NCBI RefSeq assembly: GCF_034702125.1
Contig: NC_085865.1
Coordinates: 26,262,567 to 26,326,566 of the forward strand
Origin: Engraulis encrasicolus
Lineage: Eukaryota; Chordata; Actinopteri; Clupeiformes; Engraulidae
Length of the DNA stretch: 64,000 bases
Direction of reading: 5' to 3'
In this document: one piece after another, positions 33,475 to 46,539 of the stretch
How positions within the stretch are numbered: the first letter of the stretch is position 1
Layout of the letters: every line of letters begins with the position of its first letter
Position numbers and translations under genes: made by a program
Notes under the pieces: model-generated
The model's input: only the letters and a program-made list of their open reading frames with translations
Told to the model about the DNA's origin: nothing
Database searches by the model: none

Positions 33475-33529
33475 CATACATACATAGATACATACATACA
33501 CAGATAGGCCTACATAGATACATAGATAC

Positions 33530-33564
<35 letters not shown>

Positions 33565-33672
33565 CATACATACATACATACATACATACATAGATACATA
33601 CATACATACATACATACATACATACATACATACATACATACATACATACATACATACATACATACATACATA
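33475..33672. repeat. compound (CATA)n/(GATA)n tract
   Basis: GATA units at about 33530-33562 and CATA units at 33563-33672, with a few mixed units before. The poly-Met-Tyr-Val-Cys open frames across it are artefacts. Confidence 0.97.
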
Positions 33673-35194
33673 GGCTACATACAGAAAGTGCCATCATAGA
33701 GATACTCGGTGCATATCTACTACAACCTTTTATGTTATGGTTGCTTTTGCACATGCATCTCTACATGTATCAACATATAATATTATGTGCTTAAATTGCA
33801 CATACCTAACCGTAGCCACTTTGTGCAGAGACTCATCCTGGCCCACCAGCAGGCCTGCTGACTCACTGCTGAAAAGACTCATCATAACAACATTGCTATG
33901 ATATCAAGAGCCTTAAGTAACAGATTAAGACTTGGCCATTACATTTTGGTGACAATTAGGTTATGACATAAGCTCTGTGCAAAGGGCTTAATGTACAGGG
34001 CAAGTACAATTTGTATGTACCTATTTAATGTAACAGGGCTCCATTTAATTTAATGGATCAACCCAACAGGTTTGCAATAAACATTGATGCAGTGATAATT
34101 AGCCTTATTCTACAATATCCTTTATTTATCCCTTTGCTGTTAGTATTACATGCCTGTAGCCTATTTTATATTGGTGCCACGGTCATGTATTAGCATATTG
34201 CAATATATTATAGCATTTACTGCACGTATAGGCTGGCTATTAATTCTCAAGCCGGAACAGCTTGGATTTCTTCTCAAACTCTGCTTCAAAATGTTAAATA
34301 CTGTTGAGTTTTGCTAATGAGACCATTTTGAAATCTATAAGTCCTGATTAAAAGTCGGGAAAAAAATGTTCCTGTGTGCATGAATTTAAAAATCACCATC
34401 AACGTTGTGTTTAAGGTACGATAGAGACTGGAAAACGGCTGGTTGACCTAATTAAGTTGTTTAGGCCTACTTGTTAGCTCGTGAGCTCGGTCCCAGTATA
34501 ATCAAGAAGCGTTGGCGGACACTTCAGTAAAGCTCTTCTTCCCTTGTCTCCCCTTTCAGCCCAAGAGCTAAGCTAATTACACATGTGCATCTTCACTGCA
34601 CTCTTTTTGAAGTGGCACTCCTGATGCACAAGTAAAGCCAATCGTAATAAAGTGGCCCAATATTTACTGAGGACAGTAGATGTTGATTAAATCACTTTGG
34701 ATCAGACTTGAAAGTTTTATTTTCTTTTGGAAATTTGCTTGCTTTACTGAACAAAAGGACTAGTATTTGACTAGCGAAACTATTGATATATTTTCTACAG
34801 GGACTCTGCCGTGATTAATACTAGATCAAGGTCTTGCGCTCGATTGATCCTGTCCTTGCTGTGTGTGTGTGGGGCAGGGGTGTGTGAGCGTGTTTGTGTC
34901 TTACGGCACGTGATCAATGATCAAAGACCCAGACCTTATAACCATTCATCTTAAGGCAAATCACGTGTCACTGTATTTCTAATCAGTCTAAGTCCACGAC
35001 AGGTTTCCTGGTGTGTAGCTGTGGTTGCAGTTGCAAAAGTCAATAATGAGGTCCCTACCTCTCTCTCTGGAAGTTTATTCAGCAATTTCTCACCAGGTGG
35101 TGGTGCCACTCTCTGGATCATCCATCATGTGAGTTATGTTGAAAAAAATAGCATTGTAATTTATTCACTTTACTGTATGTTATGGACTACTCTA
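33673..35194. other. mostly unassigned; one dispersed repeat
   Basis: 33885-33990 (TCATAACAACA ... CAGATTAAGACTTGG ... TTTTGGTGACAA) matches 44105-44220 in the same orientation, so it is a decayed dispersed repeat. I see nothing else. Confidence 0.5.
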
Positions 35195-35545
35195 CATAGT
35201 ACATTTTGCAGGGTTAATTCAACACTTAGGAGTAGTGTTTCTCAACAGGGGCTCTAAAGCACCCCACTGGTACAGCCCTAGCATTGAGAAGAATACACCT
35301 GAGAGGGGCCAGTCATATTTTGCCATTGGGAGGCATTCGTCCCATTTTGTTTTTTAATAATAAGAGGGGCATTGACATGCTTATGATGAGGTCAAAGGGG
35401 CATTGGGAGGCTTATAATGAGGTCCAGGGGTTTGTTCTAAAAAGGAGACCTCTGCCTTAGAGAGGCAATTAAACATCTTCCAGCATGTATTTGATCTCAC
35501 AATCTTTGAAAATGTTGAATTAACACTGCATTCTTTACTGTGCAG
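35195..35545. mobile_element. AACACTGCA-family MITE, split by a hAT-like insertion
   Basis: The left piece is TTAATTCAACACTTAG and the right piece ends GAATTAACACTGCA plus TTCTTTACTGTGCAG. Together they match the uninterrupted copies at 39745-39850 and 48600-48722. Between them (about 35233-35454) lies a segment that starts TAGTGTTTCTCAACAGGGG, a hAT-like terminus. CTTAG-based sequence on both sides (CTTAGGAG / CTTAGAGA) is a probable but imperfect target duplication. Confidence 0.65.
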
Positions 35546-36673
35546 ACTACTGGTAAAACAATGTGATTTCATGTATTTATTGTAGGCTACGTATGCATGG
35601 TTTGGAATAGGCACACAACAGGAGAATTAAAGCCAAGGCACGGAGGGGATTTAATTCAATGTGCTTCCCGTGTATTGTGCAGTAGATCTTATCTTAATTT
35701 GCCTGCAGCCTATCCCAAAATATTGCCACTGCTGAAATTACATGGGTGGATAAAGGCCAGATAACATTTTAATTACACAGTAGGGTAGTAGACAATACGC
35801 CATGTATTAAAAGACTTATCTCTTCAGTCTAACCAATGACATTGTAAATCAAAGCTCCCCCATAATGCCACGGGGCTGCACTGATGAACAGCCTATTATA
35901 GTTGTCAAGCATGCGCTTTAGCATTATTTTGATTAATATCAGTCGAGTCCTTTTCACCTTTTGGGCTTTTTGGGTCTTTATTATAACAGAGGAGAAAGGA
36001 AAGGAGAAAAGGAGATATTGGGACATGACTCAGGCTGGATTCTAGTCTCCGTGGACACGCAAGTTTATATGTATGGAGGATGGTGTGGTGGGCTTGGTGC
36101 ATTGTGTCACAGCGCCCCCTACTTCTGGGTTTATGGATTTTATTTGAACTTATGTGGCATAACATTGTGACGATAAGGAATTAAGCATTCTGTACTAACG
36201 GAGCCTATTACACCAGAAGGTACAAAAGGAAAGAGAACAAATGGTACAAGGGTGTAATTACTGCCATGTTCCTTACATTAGGCTACCTCCCAGCCACTTT
36301 GCATGTGATTAAAATGGCTACAATTGACGTGCATCTGGCTTTTGTGTTTGAAAGACTCTGTACGTTCTTTCATATAGGCTACAGTACAGTCATAATAGTT
36401 TGGAAGCAAAATCGCCACTCATTCAATTGAGCCTACAGAGAGCTCTTTCACACTTGCTAACTTTGGTAACAAGTACAAACAGAGGCACAAGCCCACTAGA
36501 GACATTATTTGGTTACATTTTTTCTCACCCTGTTTGATTAGGTTATGTTTAACAAAGAAGGCCTATATAACAGCATGTACCAATATGTACGGCCTACTTG
36601 CCCCGGACAGTGCAGTGCACGATATAACACAACGATGCATTTAAATGATGCAATAAAAAAGAAACTATGAAAT
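35546..36673. other. unassigned stretch
   Basis: Nothing that I can support. Open frames near 35829-36170 occur on both strands over the same bases. Confidence 0.5.
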
Positions 36674-36675
36674 TA

Positions 36676-38271
36676 CAGTGAGTCCAATATGTATTTGATC
36701 CCTTGCTGATTTTGTTGGTTTGCCTACTAACAAAGACATGATCAGTCAATAAATGTTATGATAATATGTATTCTAATATGGAGAGACAGAATATCAAAAA
36801 GAAAATCCAGAAATTAACTGAAGAGAATATATATTAATTTATTTCCATTTCATCGAGCAAAATAAGTATTTGATCCCCTGCCAACTGATTACAGTTCCGG
36901 GCCCACAGACCAGATGGTCACTTCCGATCAACTTGTCATATGAGTTGAAGACACCTTTATGTACTAACATGCATAAAAGACACATTGAATCAGCAGAATC
37001 AGTCCATAGTATGAGTGAATCAGTCACACTCCAACCTCACCAGCATGGGAAAGACCAAAGAGTGGTCAAATGATATCAGGGACACGATTTTAGACCTGAA
37101 CAAAGATTAAATGGGCTGCAAAGCCACAAGAAAGAGACTGGGTATTAATGATTAATGTTGATGCATTTCTTCCAAAATGTGAGGAATACAAAATTACTAT
37201 CCATCAGCCTGTCTGGGGTTCTATACAAGATTTGACCTTTTGTAGGGATTTGATAATCATGGGAACAGAAAGAAATCACCCTAGAGCTATACGGTATGAA
37301 CTAGGCAATGATATCAAAGCTACTGACCAAAATCACTGAGAAAACTACTGGTAGCACTTAATGCCACAGAGGTTTAAATTCCTGTAGTGCACACATGGTA
37401 CCTTTACTTCAGAAGGAACCTGTGCAGTCCCACTTGAGGTTTGCCAACGGACATCAGACTGATTAGGGATATGATAAGGAGGTGCTGTAGTCAGATGAAA
37501 CCAAAATCAAGATGTTTGGCATTATCACAATTCAATGTGTTTTGAGAAAGAGTACTACTGTCTATGATCCCAAGAACACCCTCCTCACCATCATGCATGA
37601 AAGTGGTATCATTATGGTTTGAGGGTGTGTGTGTGGCCAAGGCACAGGACAACTTCACATCGTCAACGAATGGATGGAGGGAGACATGTAATGTGCAATC
37701 CTGAGTGCAAACGTCCTTCCCTCCACCACTACACTGAAGGGTGGGCCATTTCCCCAACATGACAATAATACACAACATACAGTCAAAGCAACGCAGGAGT
37801 GGCTCAATAAGAAGCATATCAAAGTTGTGAAGTGGCCTAGACAGTCTCCAAATATTAACCCTATAATAATTCTATGGAGAGAACTGAACCTCCCATTTGC
37901 CAAGCTACAGCCACAAACTATAATTGCTTTAGAGATAATCTGCAAAGAAAAGTTGGCAAAATTTCTTTCTGATATATGCACAAACATTGTCAACAACTAC
38001 AAGAAGCATCTGACCTCTGTGCTACACAACTATGGCTTTGCCACAAAGTACTTTATCTTCTTTAGCTAGAGGGGTCAAATACTTATTTGCCTAAATTAAA
38101 TACAAATAAATTAAAATATATTATTTTAAGTTATTTTCTGGAATTTATTTTTGATATTCTGTCTCTCCATCTTTGAATACACATTATCATAAATGTATAG
38201 ACTGATCATGTCTTCATTAGTGGGCAAACCGGCAAAATCAGAAAGGGATCAAATACATATTGGACTCACTG
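36676..38271 (+). mobile_element. Tc1-like transposon, full length but dead (1596 bp)
   Basis: Inverted termini of about 205 bp begin CAGTGAGTCCAATATGTATT and are flanked by TA on both sides (36674-36675, 38272-38273). Each terminal repeat contains two copies of a GTATTTGATCCC-like motif, the outer one at the tip and the inner one at about 36865 and 38073. This is the IR/DR arrangement of fish Tc1 elements. A transposase relic fills the middle. Confidence 0.92.
37045..38069 (+). pseudogene. Tc1-like DDE transposase relic
   Basis: The start region reads MGKTKEWSNDIRDTILDLNK, matching the usual transposase N-terminus, and then hits a stop and frameshifts. The end is open from 37827: WPRQSPNINPIIILWRELN, then about 60 residues to a TAG. 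In active Tc1 transposases this block is WPxQSPDLNPIExLW. The catalytic Glu is lost here (NPIII), and the Asp of the SPD motif is Asn. The length (about 1 kb) fits a full 340-residue protein. The many lesions make it inactive. Confidence 0.85.
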
Positions 38272-38273
38272 TA

Positions 38274-39744
38274 CATGTTGTGCATTATATGCAGTGAAGA
38301 ATAGTGTTGCCTGGAGTGGCCATCTCCACACACCACCACAGCTGTGTGTGAGTGTCTGTCCTCCTCCTGCAATGGTCCATGTGGTGCCCTGATGTGTGCT
38401 TGGGTCAAGAACAGAGGAGCCTGCAATCAATCCCAGCAGCCTGCTGGCATCATGGGCACAAAGAGGCTGCTCTGCCCTTGTGCTTCGGGTGAAATTGAGT
38501 TAGCCTTCTGAGGACACAGAGAAACCTCTGAACCGTATCCCTTTTACTTAGACGTTTGGAGAATAATGCTCTGACTACACTGTGACACGGTTTTTAAGCT
38601 GTGGCACTGGCATCGCAGTGCCATTTCTCAGTGGAAACTAAATGTTAACTATTCTGTTAAGTATATTAAAATATGACAAATTCACCTAATAAAAAATATG
38701 ACAAATTGCAGGAAACGGATGTATTTGGTGACAAGTGAGTAAATATTTGTTTATATTATCTTAGTAATATTATACCATACAGTGTCATATTGTTACAGTA
38801 TATGTTGGGTATAGCATGTATTTATGCATAGCATATTGTGGATCTTTTAGGTGGGGAAAGAAAAAATACCTTATTTCACTTTACTGCATTGTACTTGCCT
38901 CTGCTACCTAGACAGACCACCTGTGCTTTCTTGGAAGAGAGGAAGGGGCTGCGGATGGGGACAATCATTTCGGAGTCCTTTCATGTATGCACCATATTTA
39001 CACGGCTGGGCTTCCAGTCTCCAGTCTCCAGCCTCCAGCCTCCATCGTCCAGGCTCACCGCTGTGCTCTCAGCTCTCCCTGACACCTGACACATAACGCC
39101 CCCTTTAGCTGAGACCTGGGCAGAGTGCAAAGCCTCCGCTGACACCCAGAAGCTTTACACAACTTCCTGGAGCTAAAGGACATAGCTCATTTTCTCTCTG
39201 CAAGTGCCGTACCACACAGCCACTGTCTCTTTCTCTTCTTTTCTGACTTCTTCTTTTGTGCTTTTTCTCTCTCTTATTCCACTTGCATTCTTCCTTACTA
39301 TCTGTCTCTTCTTTGTTAATTTCTTCGTGCTTTCTTCCGTAGTAGCCGTAGTTGTAGTAGTAGTGGGAGAAAGTTCTTCCAGTAAATGGAGCACCAGAGT
39401 ATGAGACATGAAAACAAGTCAATACAATTAGACCCCCACTAAACATTTACCACAGGACAACACATTTAGACACGGACATTGGACATGGAAAGATGTCAAC
39501 CACTAACAATCAGTCAACAGTCCCAGTTTACCCCACAGCATTCCCATAGGATATGGTGTACAAAACAGCAAGACGTAAAATCAATAAAGAAATGACGTGT
39601 GAAGTGGCATCCCTTCTCAGGTCTGCTAAATAGGGTGATTTATTAAAATCTACATGTTTGTTAAAAAGGCCAATGACCTGTGGGATTGCTTTGTCCTGTT
39701 TTTAAAAATACTGAGGTAGGCTTATTTGAATCCGCTAAACAGTA
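38274..39744. other. unassigned stretch
   Basis: I see no gene. The overlapping frames at 38838-39446 are on both strands and in low-complexity CT/AG-rich DNA. Confidence 0.5.
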
Positions 39745-39850
39745 AAAAATGCAGTGTTATTTTAACACTTAGAGAGTACTCTCGGAGCAAATATATCCTA
39801 GAAGATGTTAAATTGACTTTCTAAGTGTTGAAATAACTCTGATTTTCTCT
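39745..39850. mobile_element. AACACTGCA-family MITE
   Basis: It starts CAGTAAAAAATGCAGTGTTA, contains AACACTTAGAGAGTACTCTC, and the other half returns AAGTGTTGAAATAACTCTG. A short palindromic MITE of the family also at 8.6, 35.2, 48.6 and 50.2 kb. Confidence 0.65.
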
Positions 39851-41042
39851 TATTACCTGCTTCGTATCTATCTGCTGTCTCTGTTGCATTACTGATTATA
39901 CCAAAGGTAAGACACACCATAGATGCACTGTAAACAAATGGTGATTCTATGGTCAACCTCAAATGAAACCAATGTCTTTCCCTTCACACACTTGCTCATT
40001 CTGTCCCTAAAATCTGTCTGTTTTTTTTCCTGTCCTTGTCTCAATCTCCCTCTTTCTTTAGACATTCTGTGTGTTCAATACCAGCTCCCAGGCTGTCTGC
40101 AGCCTCCATTCATTCAGCATCACATTCAGCATCTCACATTTTGTGTGTTGGTCTCAGCTCAGCTCACAGAAAAAGAAAATCTTGAATAAAAGATCACCAA
40201 GGGCAGAATACGTGCAGAAAATACGACCCATTACAATTCAACCTAAAGGAACTGCACCCCACACTTCAATTTTCTTTCATTTCTCTCCTCTCGTCTTCTC
40301 TCCCTTTCTTGCTCTTTGTCTATCTATCCCTCCTTTCCCTAACGTTGCCCTTTTCTTCAGAGTTAAGTGGTTGTTAAAATTTGCTCAAGGGAAATGGTAT
40401 ATTCTAGATGGTATCGCAGAGCCGCAAATAACACTACAACGAACACACCAACGGCTGAGGCCCCAGCATAATAGACTGCCCGAAACAGACTGCCATCACA
40501 CAGGCTCCTAAAAGGAGAGGCAATATGGTGTACAAGTCAGTTACACTGGAGGGCGATAATCTGCAACTTGAACTCAGGAACTACAATCTGTGCTATATTT
40601 TTCACACACCCCAAATCAACACAGATGGTGCACGGAGCCCAATGTATTGTAGGTCCTTAAAGTGATTTACACACCTGTATGTAGAACTAATTAAACTCTA
40701 GCTGATTTAGAAAATGGCTGCAACAGATGTCTGATATGGCTTTGAAGCCTTGGTTGACTAAAAATATAGGCCTAACTGGTGCAAGATGGCTTCTTCCAAG
40801 CATCAAGCAGTCACCTTTCACTGATGAAAAAATGAAACGCAAGCCCTTATGTGAAAACACTGCTGTTACTACTACTTTCCCAACGTGGTTTGTTCTCTTA
40901 CCGTGCGATCACACCGCCGGCGTTGAACACGTGGAAGCGGTGGAAGTAATTAACTTTGTATGGAAGAGCAAGCGGCAAAAGCGTTAAAAGCTGCAAAAGC
41001 GTTTCTAGAGCCGAGGGTGTCAAAAGCGCTAAAGCGACACAA
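39851..41042. other. unassigned stretch
   Basis: No gene or named repeat. The open frames at 39923-40511 show no domain. Confidence 0.5.
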
Positions 41043-41059
41043 ACACACACACACACACA

Positions 41060-41111
<52 letters not shown>
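41043..41111. repeat. (CA)n(CT)n compound microsatellite
   Basis: CA units to 41061, then CT units to 41111. Confidence 0.97.
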
Positions 41112-41114
<3 letters not shown>

Positions 41115-41240
41115 AGGTAGGCCTAGTTTGGTTGTACCGTATCAGTATTCTGCAGACTGTTACGTTACGGTGGAAAACTAAAAAAAAAGAGTGGGAATGT
41201 GTGGAGACACAATTAATACTCTGAGATAAATTCCCACCCT

Positions 41241-41251
41241 CACACACACAC

Positions 41252-41339
<88 letters not shown>
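41241..41339. repeat. (CA)n microsatellite
   Basis: About 48 CA units with one GT interruption near 41253. Confidence 0.97.
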
Positions 41340-41341
<2 letters not shown>

Positions 41342-41482
41342 GCTGAGACTGTGTGTGCTTCAAACGGTCATCAACAGGCTAGACCTCATTACCGTCTCTC
41401 TCAGCACTGAGACCCACAGCTAACAAACAAGACTCTCTGTGACTTCAATTATCCCTTATCTGTGTGGCAGCATCGCTGTAAG

Positions 41483-41612
41483 CAGGGCCGCTGACAGTTT
41501 TGGCCGGGCCCAGGGCAAAGTCATCTGAAAAGGCCCCCTCAATGTATAAGCAACCCAATTCTGGGCTTCCTCTCTCTTCCTGACCCCTTTGTCTCCCCTG
41601 TCGATTTTTCTA
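41483..41612 (+). mobile_element. hAT-type MITE (CAGGGCCGCTGACAG family)
   Basis: Begins CAGGGCCGCTGACAG and contains AAAGTCATCTGAAAAGGCCC and CCTGTCG near the right side. The flanks GCTGTAAG (41475-41482) and GCTGTACA (41613-41620) share 6 of 8 bases. The right terminus is decayed. Confidence 0.65.
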
Positions 41613-41620
41613 GCTGTACA

Positions 41621-42994
41621 TCGCCGGTGTGACTGGAAGGCCTGAAACAGGGCTTAAGCTGACATTATTTAATTACAGGCTCTCCTGTGCAGGGACAGCC
41701 AGCTGTAATGATTTATTGGGATTTTTTAACAACGTTGTTAAGGCGTTGGCACTGCCTCCACATCATCTCCAAGGGCAGCTCAATGTTATAGGTCGGGATT
41801 ACGGTTGCTCACTTTCCAATTTGTGGTGTACGTACCGTATATGGATATGTGTGGGTGGTGTTTTCGCTTGTGATGTTTGATTGATTGTGTTGGTTTGTTT
41901 TACTTAATTATTTTATCCCAGCTGTTGATCATTGTCAATACCCTCGCAATGTATTGAAGTAGAATTATTTAAATGTCACAGAAATCAGGATGAAAAGTGT
42001 ACACAGAAAATGACCAGTTGTTATGTTATAACTATTTAAGACTTGAAATTAACTCAAACATTTGTTTAACATAGTAATAATTTCTCACTTTAGTCAGTGT
42101 AATATTTTTCATTAATTGTACGCAGAGTTGTGTAAATATTAAGAGCTGTAGACTTTTACACTGATGTTTGCCTCTACTGTCCAAGTAATTAAACTCTGCA
42201 CAGTGTGGTAAAGACTCTATCTGGATTCATAAAAGTTAACTCTGACATATTGACACCCCATTTGTTACTGTGTAAAAACATTTTGTTTTGCTGCAGTCTG
42301 GCCTTCTTGTTATATTATGATAATATAATTATAATCAAATGTGTAGCCTACTCGAGATTGGAGTTCAAATTCTTAGTGACCTTGTGAACTTATGAAGAGG
42401 CGGATTGATTCTTGAACAGAGAGAGAGGGCGAGTTCGCCCCCTGTGCGCTGGAGAGCCGCTCTGTTGCTTTGTTGGTCCTTCCTGTCATGGCAAGCATGC
42501 AAAAGCCAATCGATCGGAATGTTTCTGTTGGATGTCAATCTAGTTGCCTTGGCTGCGTCTAGGCATGACGCCGAAATAAATCTTTTAAGGAAAGCTTTCA
42601 GCAATTATGAACATATAACATTGAGATCAACCAAAGTTCGGCTAATTGTAGAGCACAATGTGTGCATTTAATGAATTAAATTTAGCTCGGTCAACTTAGT
42701 TGTGTTATTGTTTTGCTGCTTTTGGCATTATGGTGTTCTTTCAAACTTCTTTTTTTCAGTTGAATGGTACAACAGGTGAAAGTCTGTGGGAGACAATATT
42801 ATTTCAGTATTGTATCAAAGTGGCTTTCACTGTATCACTGAATCAGACAAAAATTTGGACAGTCTTTGGACAGACTTTTTTTTCTTAAAGGAGGAGGGTG
42901 TATCAATTCTCTTTTGCAGTCCTTAAATGACCAAAAATGTACCCATGGTGTTAAGAACATTGTGCTGACCTCCTCCAGTTAATCCAGACCACAT
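41621..42994. other. unassigned stretch
   Basis: I see no exon. The block around 42405-42560 is a little CpG-richer but has no promoter motif that I can defend. Confidence 0.5.
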
Positions 42995-43002
42995 ACAGTA
43001 GC

Positions 43003-43158
43003 CAGGGCTGCTGACACCATTAACCGGGACAGGGACAAAAATCCTCTGAAAGGGCCCCGTCTCAATGCATACAATGAATGGAGACCAAATTCTGGACCCC
43101 CTCCCTCTCCCTGGGCCCGAGGCAACTGACCCATTATCCATCCCTGTCGGTGGGCCTG
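43003..43158 (+). mobile_element. hAT-type MITE (156 bp)
   Basis: The left end is CAGGGCTGCTGACACC and the right end is the complement of CAGGCCCACCGACAGG. The interior CCTCTGAAAGGGCCCC and GGCCCGAGGCAACTGACCC match the copies at 9835 (minus) and 41483. The flanks ACAGTAGC / CACGTAGC share the last five bases, an eroded TSD. Confidence 0.75.
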
Positions 43159-43166
43159 CACGTAGC

Positions 43167-44104
43167 AACCCAAAAGCTGATGCACGTCTCCTGTGCCTTT
43201 TGGGTCTTCCGAGACCATGCTTCAATCAGTCAATATGGGATTCGAAAATCCCTTCCCTCCAAGTCATGGGAAGATTACCCTTGCTGCCATTTATAGACTA
43301 GCCCAATAGTCTTCAACTCTCATCCCCTTGTGCTTGTGAAGAGAGCGGAGGAGAGGTTGCAATGACTTCAGACACTCCAAACCTCCCCAGCACATTGGAT
43401 GAATGTTAAATACAGAACATCACAGCAGAGCAGAGCACAGACAAACACTTCACTTATTTGAGCGAGTTGAGAGTTGGGGCTGAAAGAAAAGAAATAATTA
43501 AAATTGCTATCTGATCTCTTTTAGTTTCACTGACTCGGCTGGCCTGTAATTGTGCGGACATTGTTTTTGCAGATTTTTAGGTGTGTAAAGGACCCTCTGA
43601 GGATATTTGGCTTATCTACTCTCTCTTAAAATGCACCAATAACACATTCTGCACTTTGTCTAGGTTACACAAGGGTACTCTAACAAGTCTCAGAACTTTA
43701 AAACATTCCATCTTCAAACACCCTCCAACACTTTTAACACCCCCTTTTAGTATCTTCAAAAGTCTTGAAGTGTTTAAACCCCTTAGAGATGGCTGTCTCA
43801 ATAGCTTTCCATCCGTTGTGTTCTGTCGTATTTTAAGTTCTCTCTAACAAATATTGGAGCAGACTTTACAATGACTACCACTAGAAGCAGCATTAGCATG
43901 GTGGTCATGCTGTAAGTAAGTCTGAGGCCGGTTTCAGTAACATAGTTAAGACTGGCCTATGGGTTAAGACTAATCTTACGTAGGTTTCTCTGGTCTGGGG
44001 TCAGGGCGAATGGTCCTCCTTCTAATAAGGGGACGAACACAGATAAGGATGCCATAGCCTCTTACTGCATATGCACGTCAACAGGCCTATTCATTCTATG
44101 CTGA
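43167..44104. other. unassigned stretch
   Basis: Nothing firm. A phrase GCCGGTTTCAGTAACATAG at about 43927 looks like one end of a fish MITE, but no partner was found. Confidence 0.45.
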
Positions 44105-44220
44105 AAACACTCAGCTACATCATAACAACAATGACAATGCAAGGAGTCTTAGGTTACTGATTAAGACTTGGTCATTACCATTTTGGTGACAATAAGGTTA
44201 TAACAGAGGCTCAGCGTTAC
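44105..44220. repeat. dispersed repeat shared with 33885-33990
   Basis: Shared order: CATCATAACAACA, CTGATTAAGACTTGG, CATTTTGGTGACAATAAGG. Two moderately diverged copies in the same orientation. Confidence 0.7.
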
Positions 44221-44237
44221 AGTAAGGTAAGGGGGGT

Positions 44238-44470
44238 GGATTACATTACATTACATTGCACTTAGCTGACGCTTTCATTTCTTCAAAGCGACTTCCAGTT
44301 ATTATTTTGCAGGGTATTGGTTACAGTCCCTGGAGCAATGTGGGGTTAGGTGCCTTGCTCAAGGGCACTTCAGCCAAAGATGGCTATGTAGGGAGAGGTT
44401 ATGGGGGATTCGAACCTGCAACCCCTAGATTGAAAGAACAACTCTCTAACCACTAGGCCACGGCTGCCCA
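44238..44470 (-). mobile_element. V-SINE-like SINE, nearly complete
   Basis: On the minus strand it reads GCCGTGGCCTAGTGGTTAGA (A box), GGTTGCAGGTTCGAATCCCC (B box), then GAAGTGCCCTTGAGCAAGGC and CAGGGACTGTAACC. The 3' body GAAGTCGCTTTGAAGAAATG leads into AAAGCGTCAGCTAAGTG. The tail is (AATGT)n. The AAGTCGCTTTG...AAAGCGTC segment resembles the conserved element of vertebrate V-SINEs. It is a pol III retroposon and not a tRNA gene. Confidence 0.85.
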
Positions 44471-45066
44471 GGTCAGATATAGATCAACATGATCTCACAG
44501 AATCCCATGAAATGGCCAAGGCTCCTTAAAATCCACCATGCGGGACATTCATCATGTAGGCTACGGTATAGGGACACCATAATTCCCTTTAATTCATTCC
44601 ACTTGCAGGAATGATTTTATGGAACACAAGAAGTCTCCCTGCTACGAATGCGAGATGATTCGTCCAATGCATTTTTACTCTCAGGGAGACTCCCTGTTAC
44701 ATTATACCTCTGTTGTCTTTACATTCTGACACCACATCTTCTCTTATCTTCTGCATCCATTTTATCGCTTTGACATACAAAAGCGATTTAAAATTTAAAG
44801 TAAACCTAATTTCAAAAATGAGCACATTTTCTTTATTCATAAAAGACATCATAATCCACACATTTGCAGCAGAGTCTTTAGTGAGTCTACATTATACTGT
44901 GACTGGTTCAGCCATTTGAAGCTGATGAATATGCATCAAGGAGCCTTTCATTTGGAAACACATGTCTTTCATTTCCTCCCAATCTGTTCCTATGCAGTGG
45001 CCAACCCTGTGTTTATCTCTTAAGCCATACCATGGCCAAATCAGCACGCTATTGCCTCTGTAGAAA
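44471..45066. other. unassigned stretch
   Basis: Nothing recognisable. Confidence 0.5.
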
Positions 45067-45111
45067 TACAGTATGTCACAGAAGTGAGTACACACCTCAC
45101 ATTTTTGCAGA

Positions 45112-46499
45112 CAGAGCCGGCGGGCCCATAACGCTCTCTACACTCTCTGCGTAGGGCCTCGCGTTGCCCATGACGTCACTTACGTTGAGGTAAAAAAAAA
45201 ATAATTAAAAAAAATAGGCTAATTAAAAAAACTACGAACTTATTATTGATTCCGTCACGTATCTAGGCCTACGCGGGTCACCCCTTCTTCTGTGGTTAAT
45301 TTCGGATGGAACAGTAGTGAGAATCTTGAGTGAGAATCTCACAACAATGCCGAGTTCCTGCCCATGTCAGTCAGTGCGCATTACAAGCGTTCCTTGCGTT
45401 ACCGCGGGAACTTAAATCCGCCTGTGTAAACGAATCAACAGGAAGAATCAAGAAAATTATGTCTTGCTGTCAATGTCTTACTGCTTTTTCGAAAGCTGTA
45501 GTAGCTGCCTAGTTGAGAAACATCAGCTGACTTCTAGCCGACGAAACGTGAGTGCAATCGAATCAACGGGATAGGAAGGGGTGCCGTGTGTATGTGTGTG
45601 CGCGTGTGCTTGCGCCCGCCCGCCCGGGAGAGAGGAGAGGAAAGGGACTGGTCGGGCGTCTGTGTGTTAAGATGTGTGCGGGATTGACGCTGAGATTATG
45701 ATCTGTCTATCTCCCGAATATTTTATTGAATACTTTACTCAGTAGCCTAGTCCTCCATCAAGTCGGTTACTCTAATCAGCTCGCCAAAACAATGAAAGTC
45801 TTGTGTGGGTATCGTGCACCAGCCCCGCTTGCAGAGGGAGATGGAGAGTGATCAACAAACTTTTAACAGCGAAATACGACGCAATATGCTAAACTCCGCT
45901 TAGAACGTTAACTTTGTGAGGAAAAATGCAACCTGTTCATTTTACTGCTGCTGGCGAGAGAAAACTTTGGCGAGGGCGCGCAGTGTATTAGGCTACCTTC
46001 CTCACCTACTTTAAGTAGGCTACTTTCACATTACCACCACGTCTTGCATGTGCAAGCCTTATGTCTTCAGATGTGCAAGCCTGGCCTCCAATATCTAATT
46101 TAGGATACTCTTAGGCAACACCTGTGCTAATAATTAAAGGAAATGTATTTTGTTGGCATCCAGTCTAGTTTGTGTCATTTCTAAATTAATGGGAACCTTT
46201 ATGGATAGACAATGGTTTTTTTTTCAAATTCTTTAGATTAGGCCTATGTATGCTACATTAGGCCTATGTATGACTTGTATGCCACATTGTGAAACTCCCA
46301 TGGTACCAACGCCATTTTTTATGTTTAACCTTTGTGGGTATTAATATAATAATAATAATTTCATTCATGTATATCCACGTGTGAGTCAGTTTATCAGGCC
46401 GTTAGTGTAATCTGGCCCTAAGGTCTGAAAAACTCTAGCTAGTGTGGGAACAAATGCGCCTATGGCTGGACAAATATATACTTGCTGGAAAAAACGGGG

Positions 46500-46539
<40 letters not shown>

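Noticed and set aside
33355..33754. Met-Tyr-Val-Cys repeat proteins on the minus strand
   Set aside because: Direct read-out of the CATA/GATA microsatellite.
44399..44460. tRNA gene on the minus strand
   Set aside because: A and B boxes are present, but the acceptor and anticodon arms do not fold and the SINE body follows directly. The same applies at 16793 and 22012.
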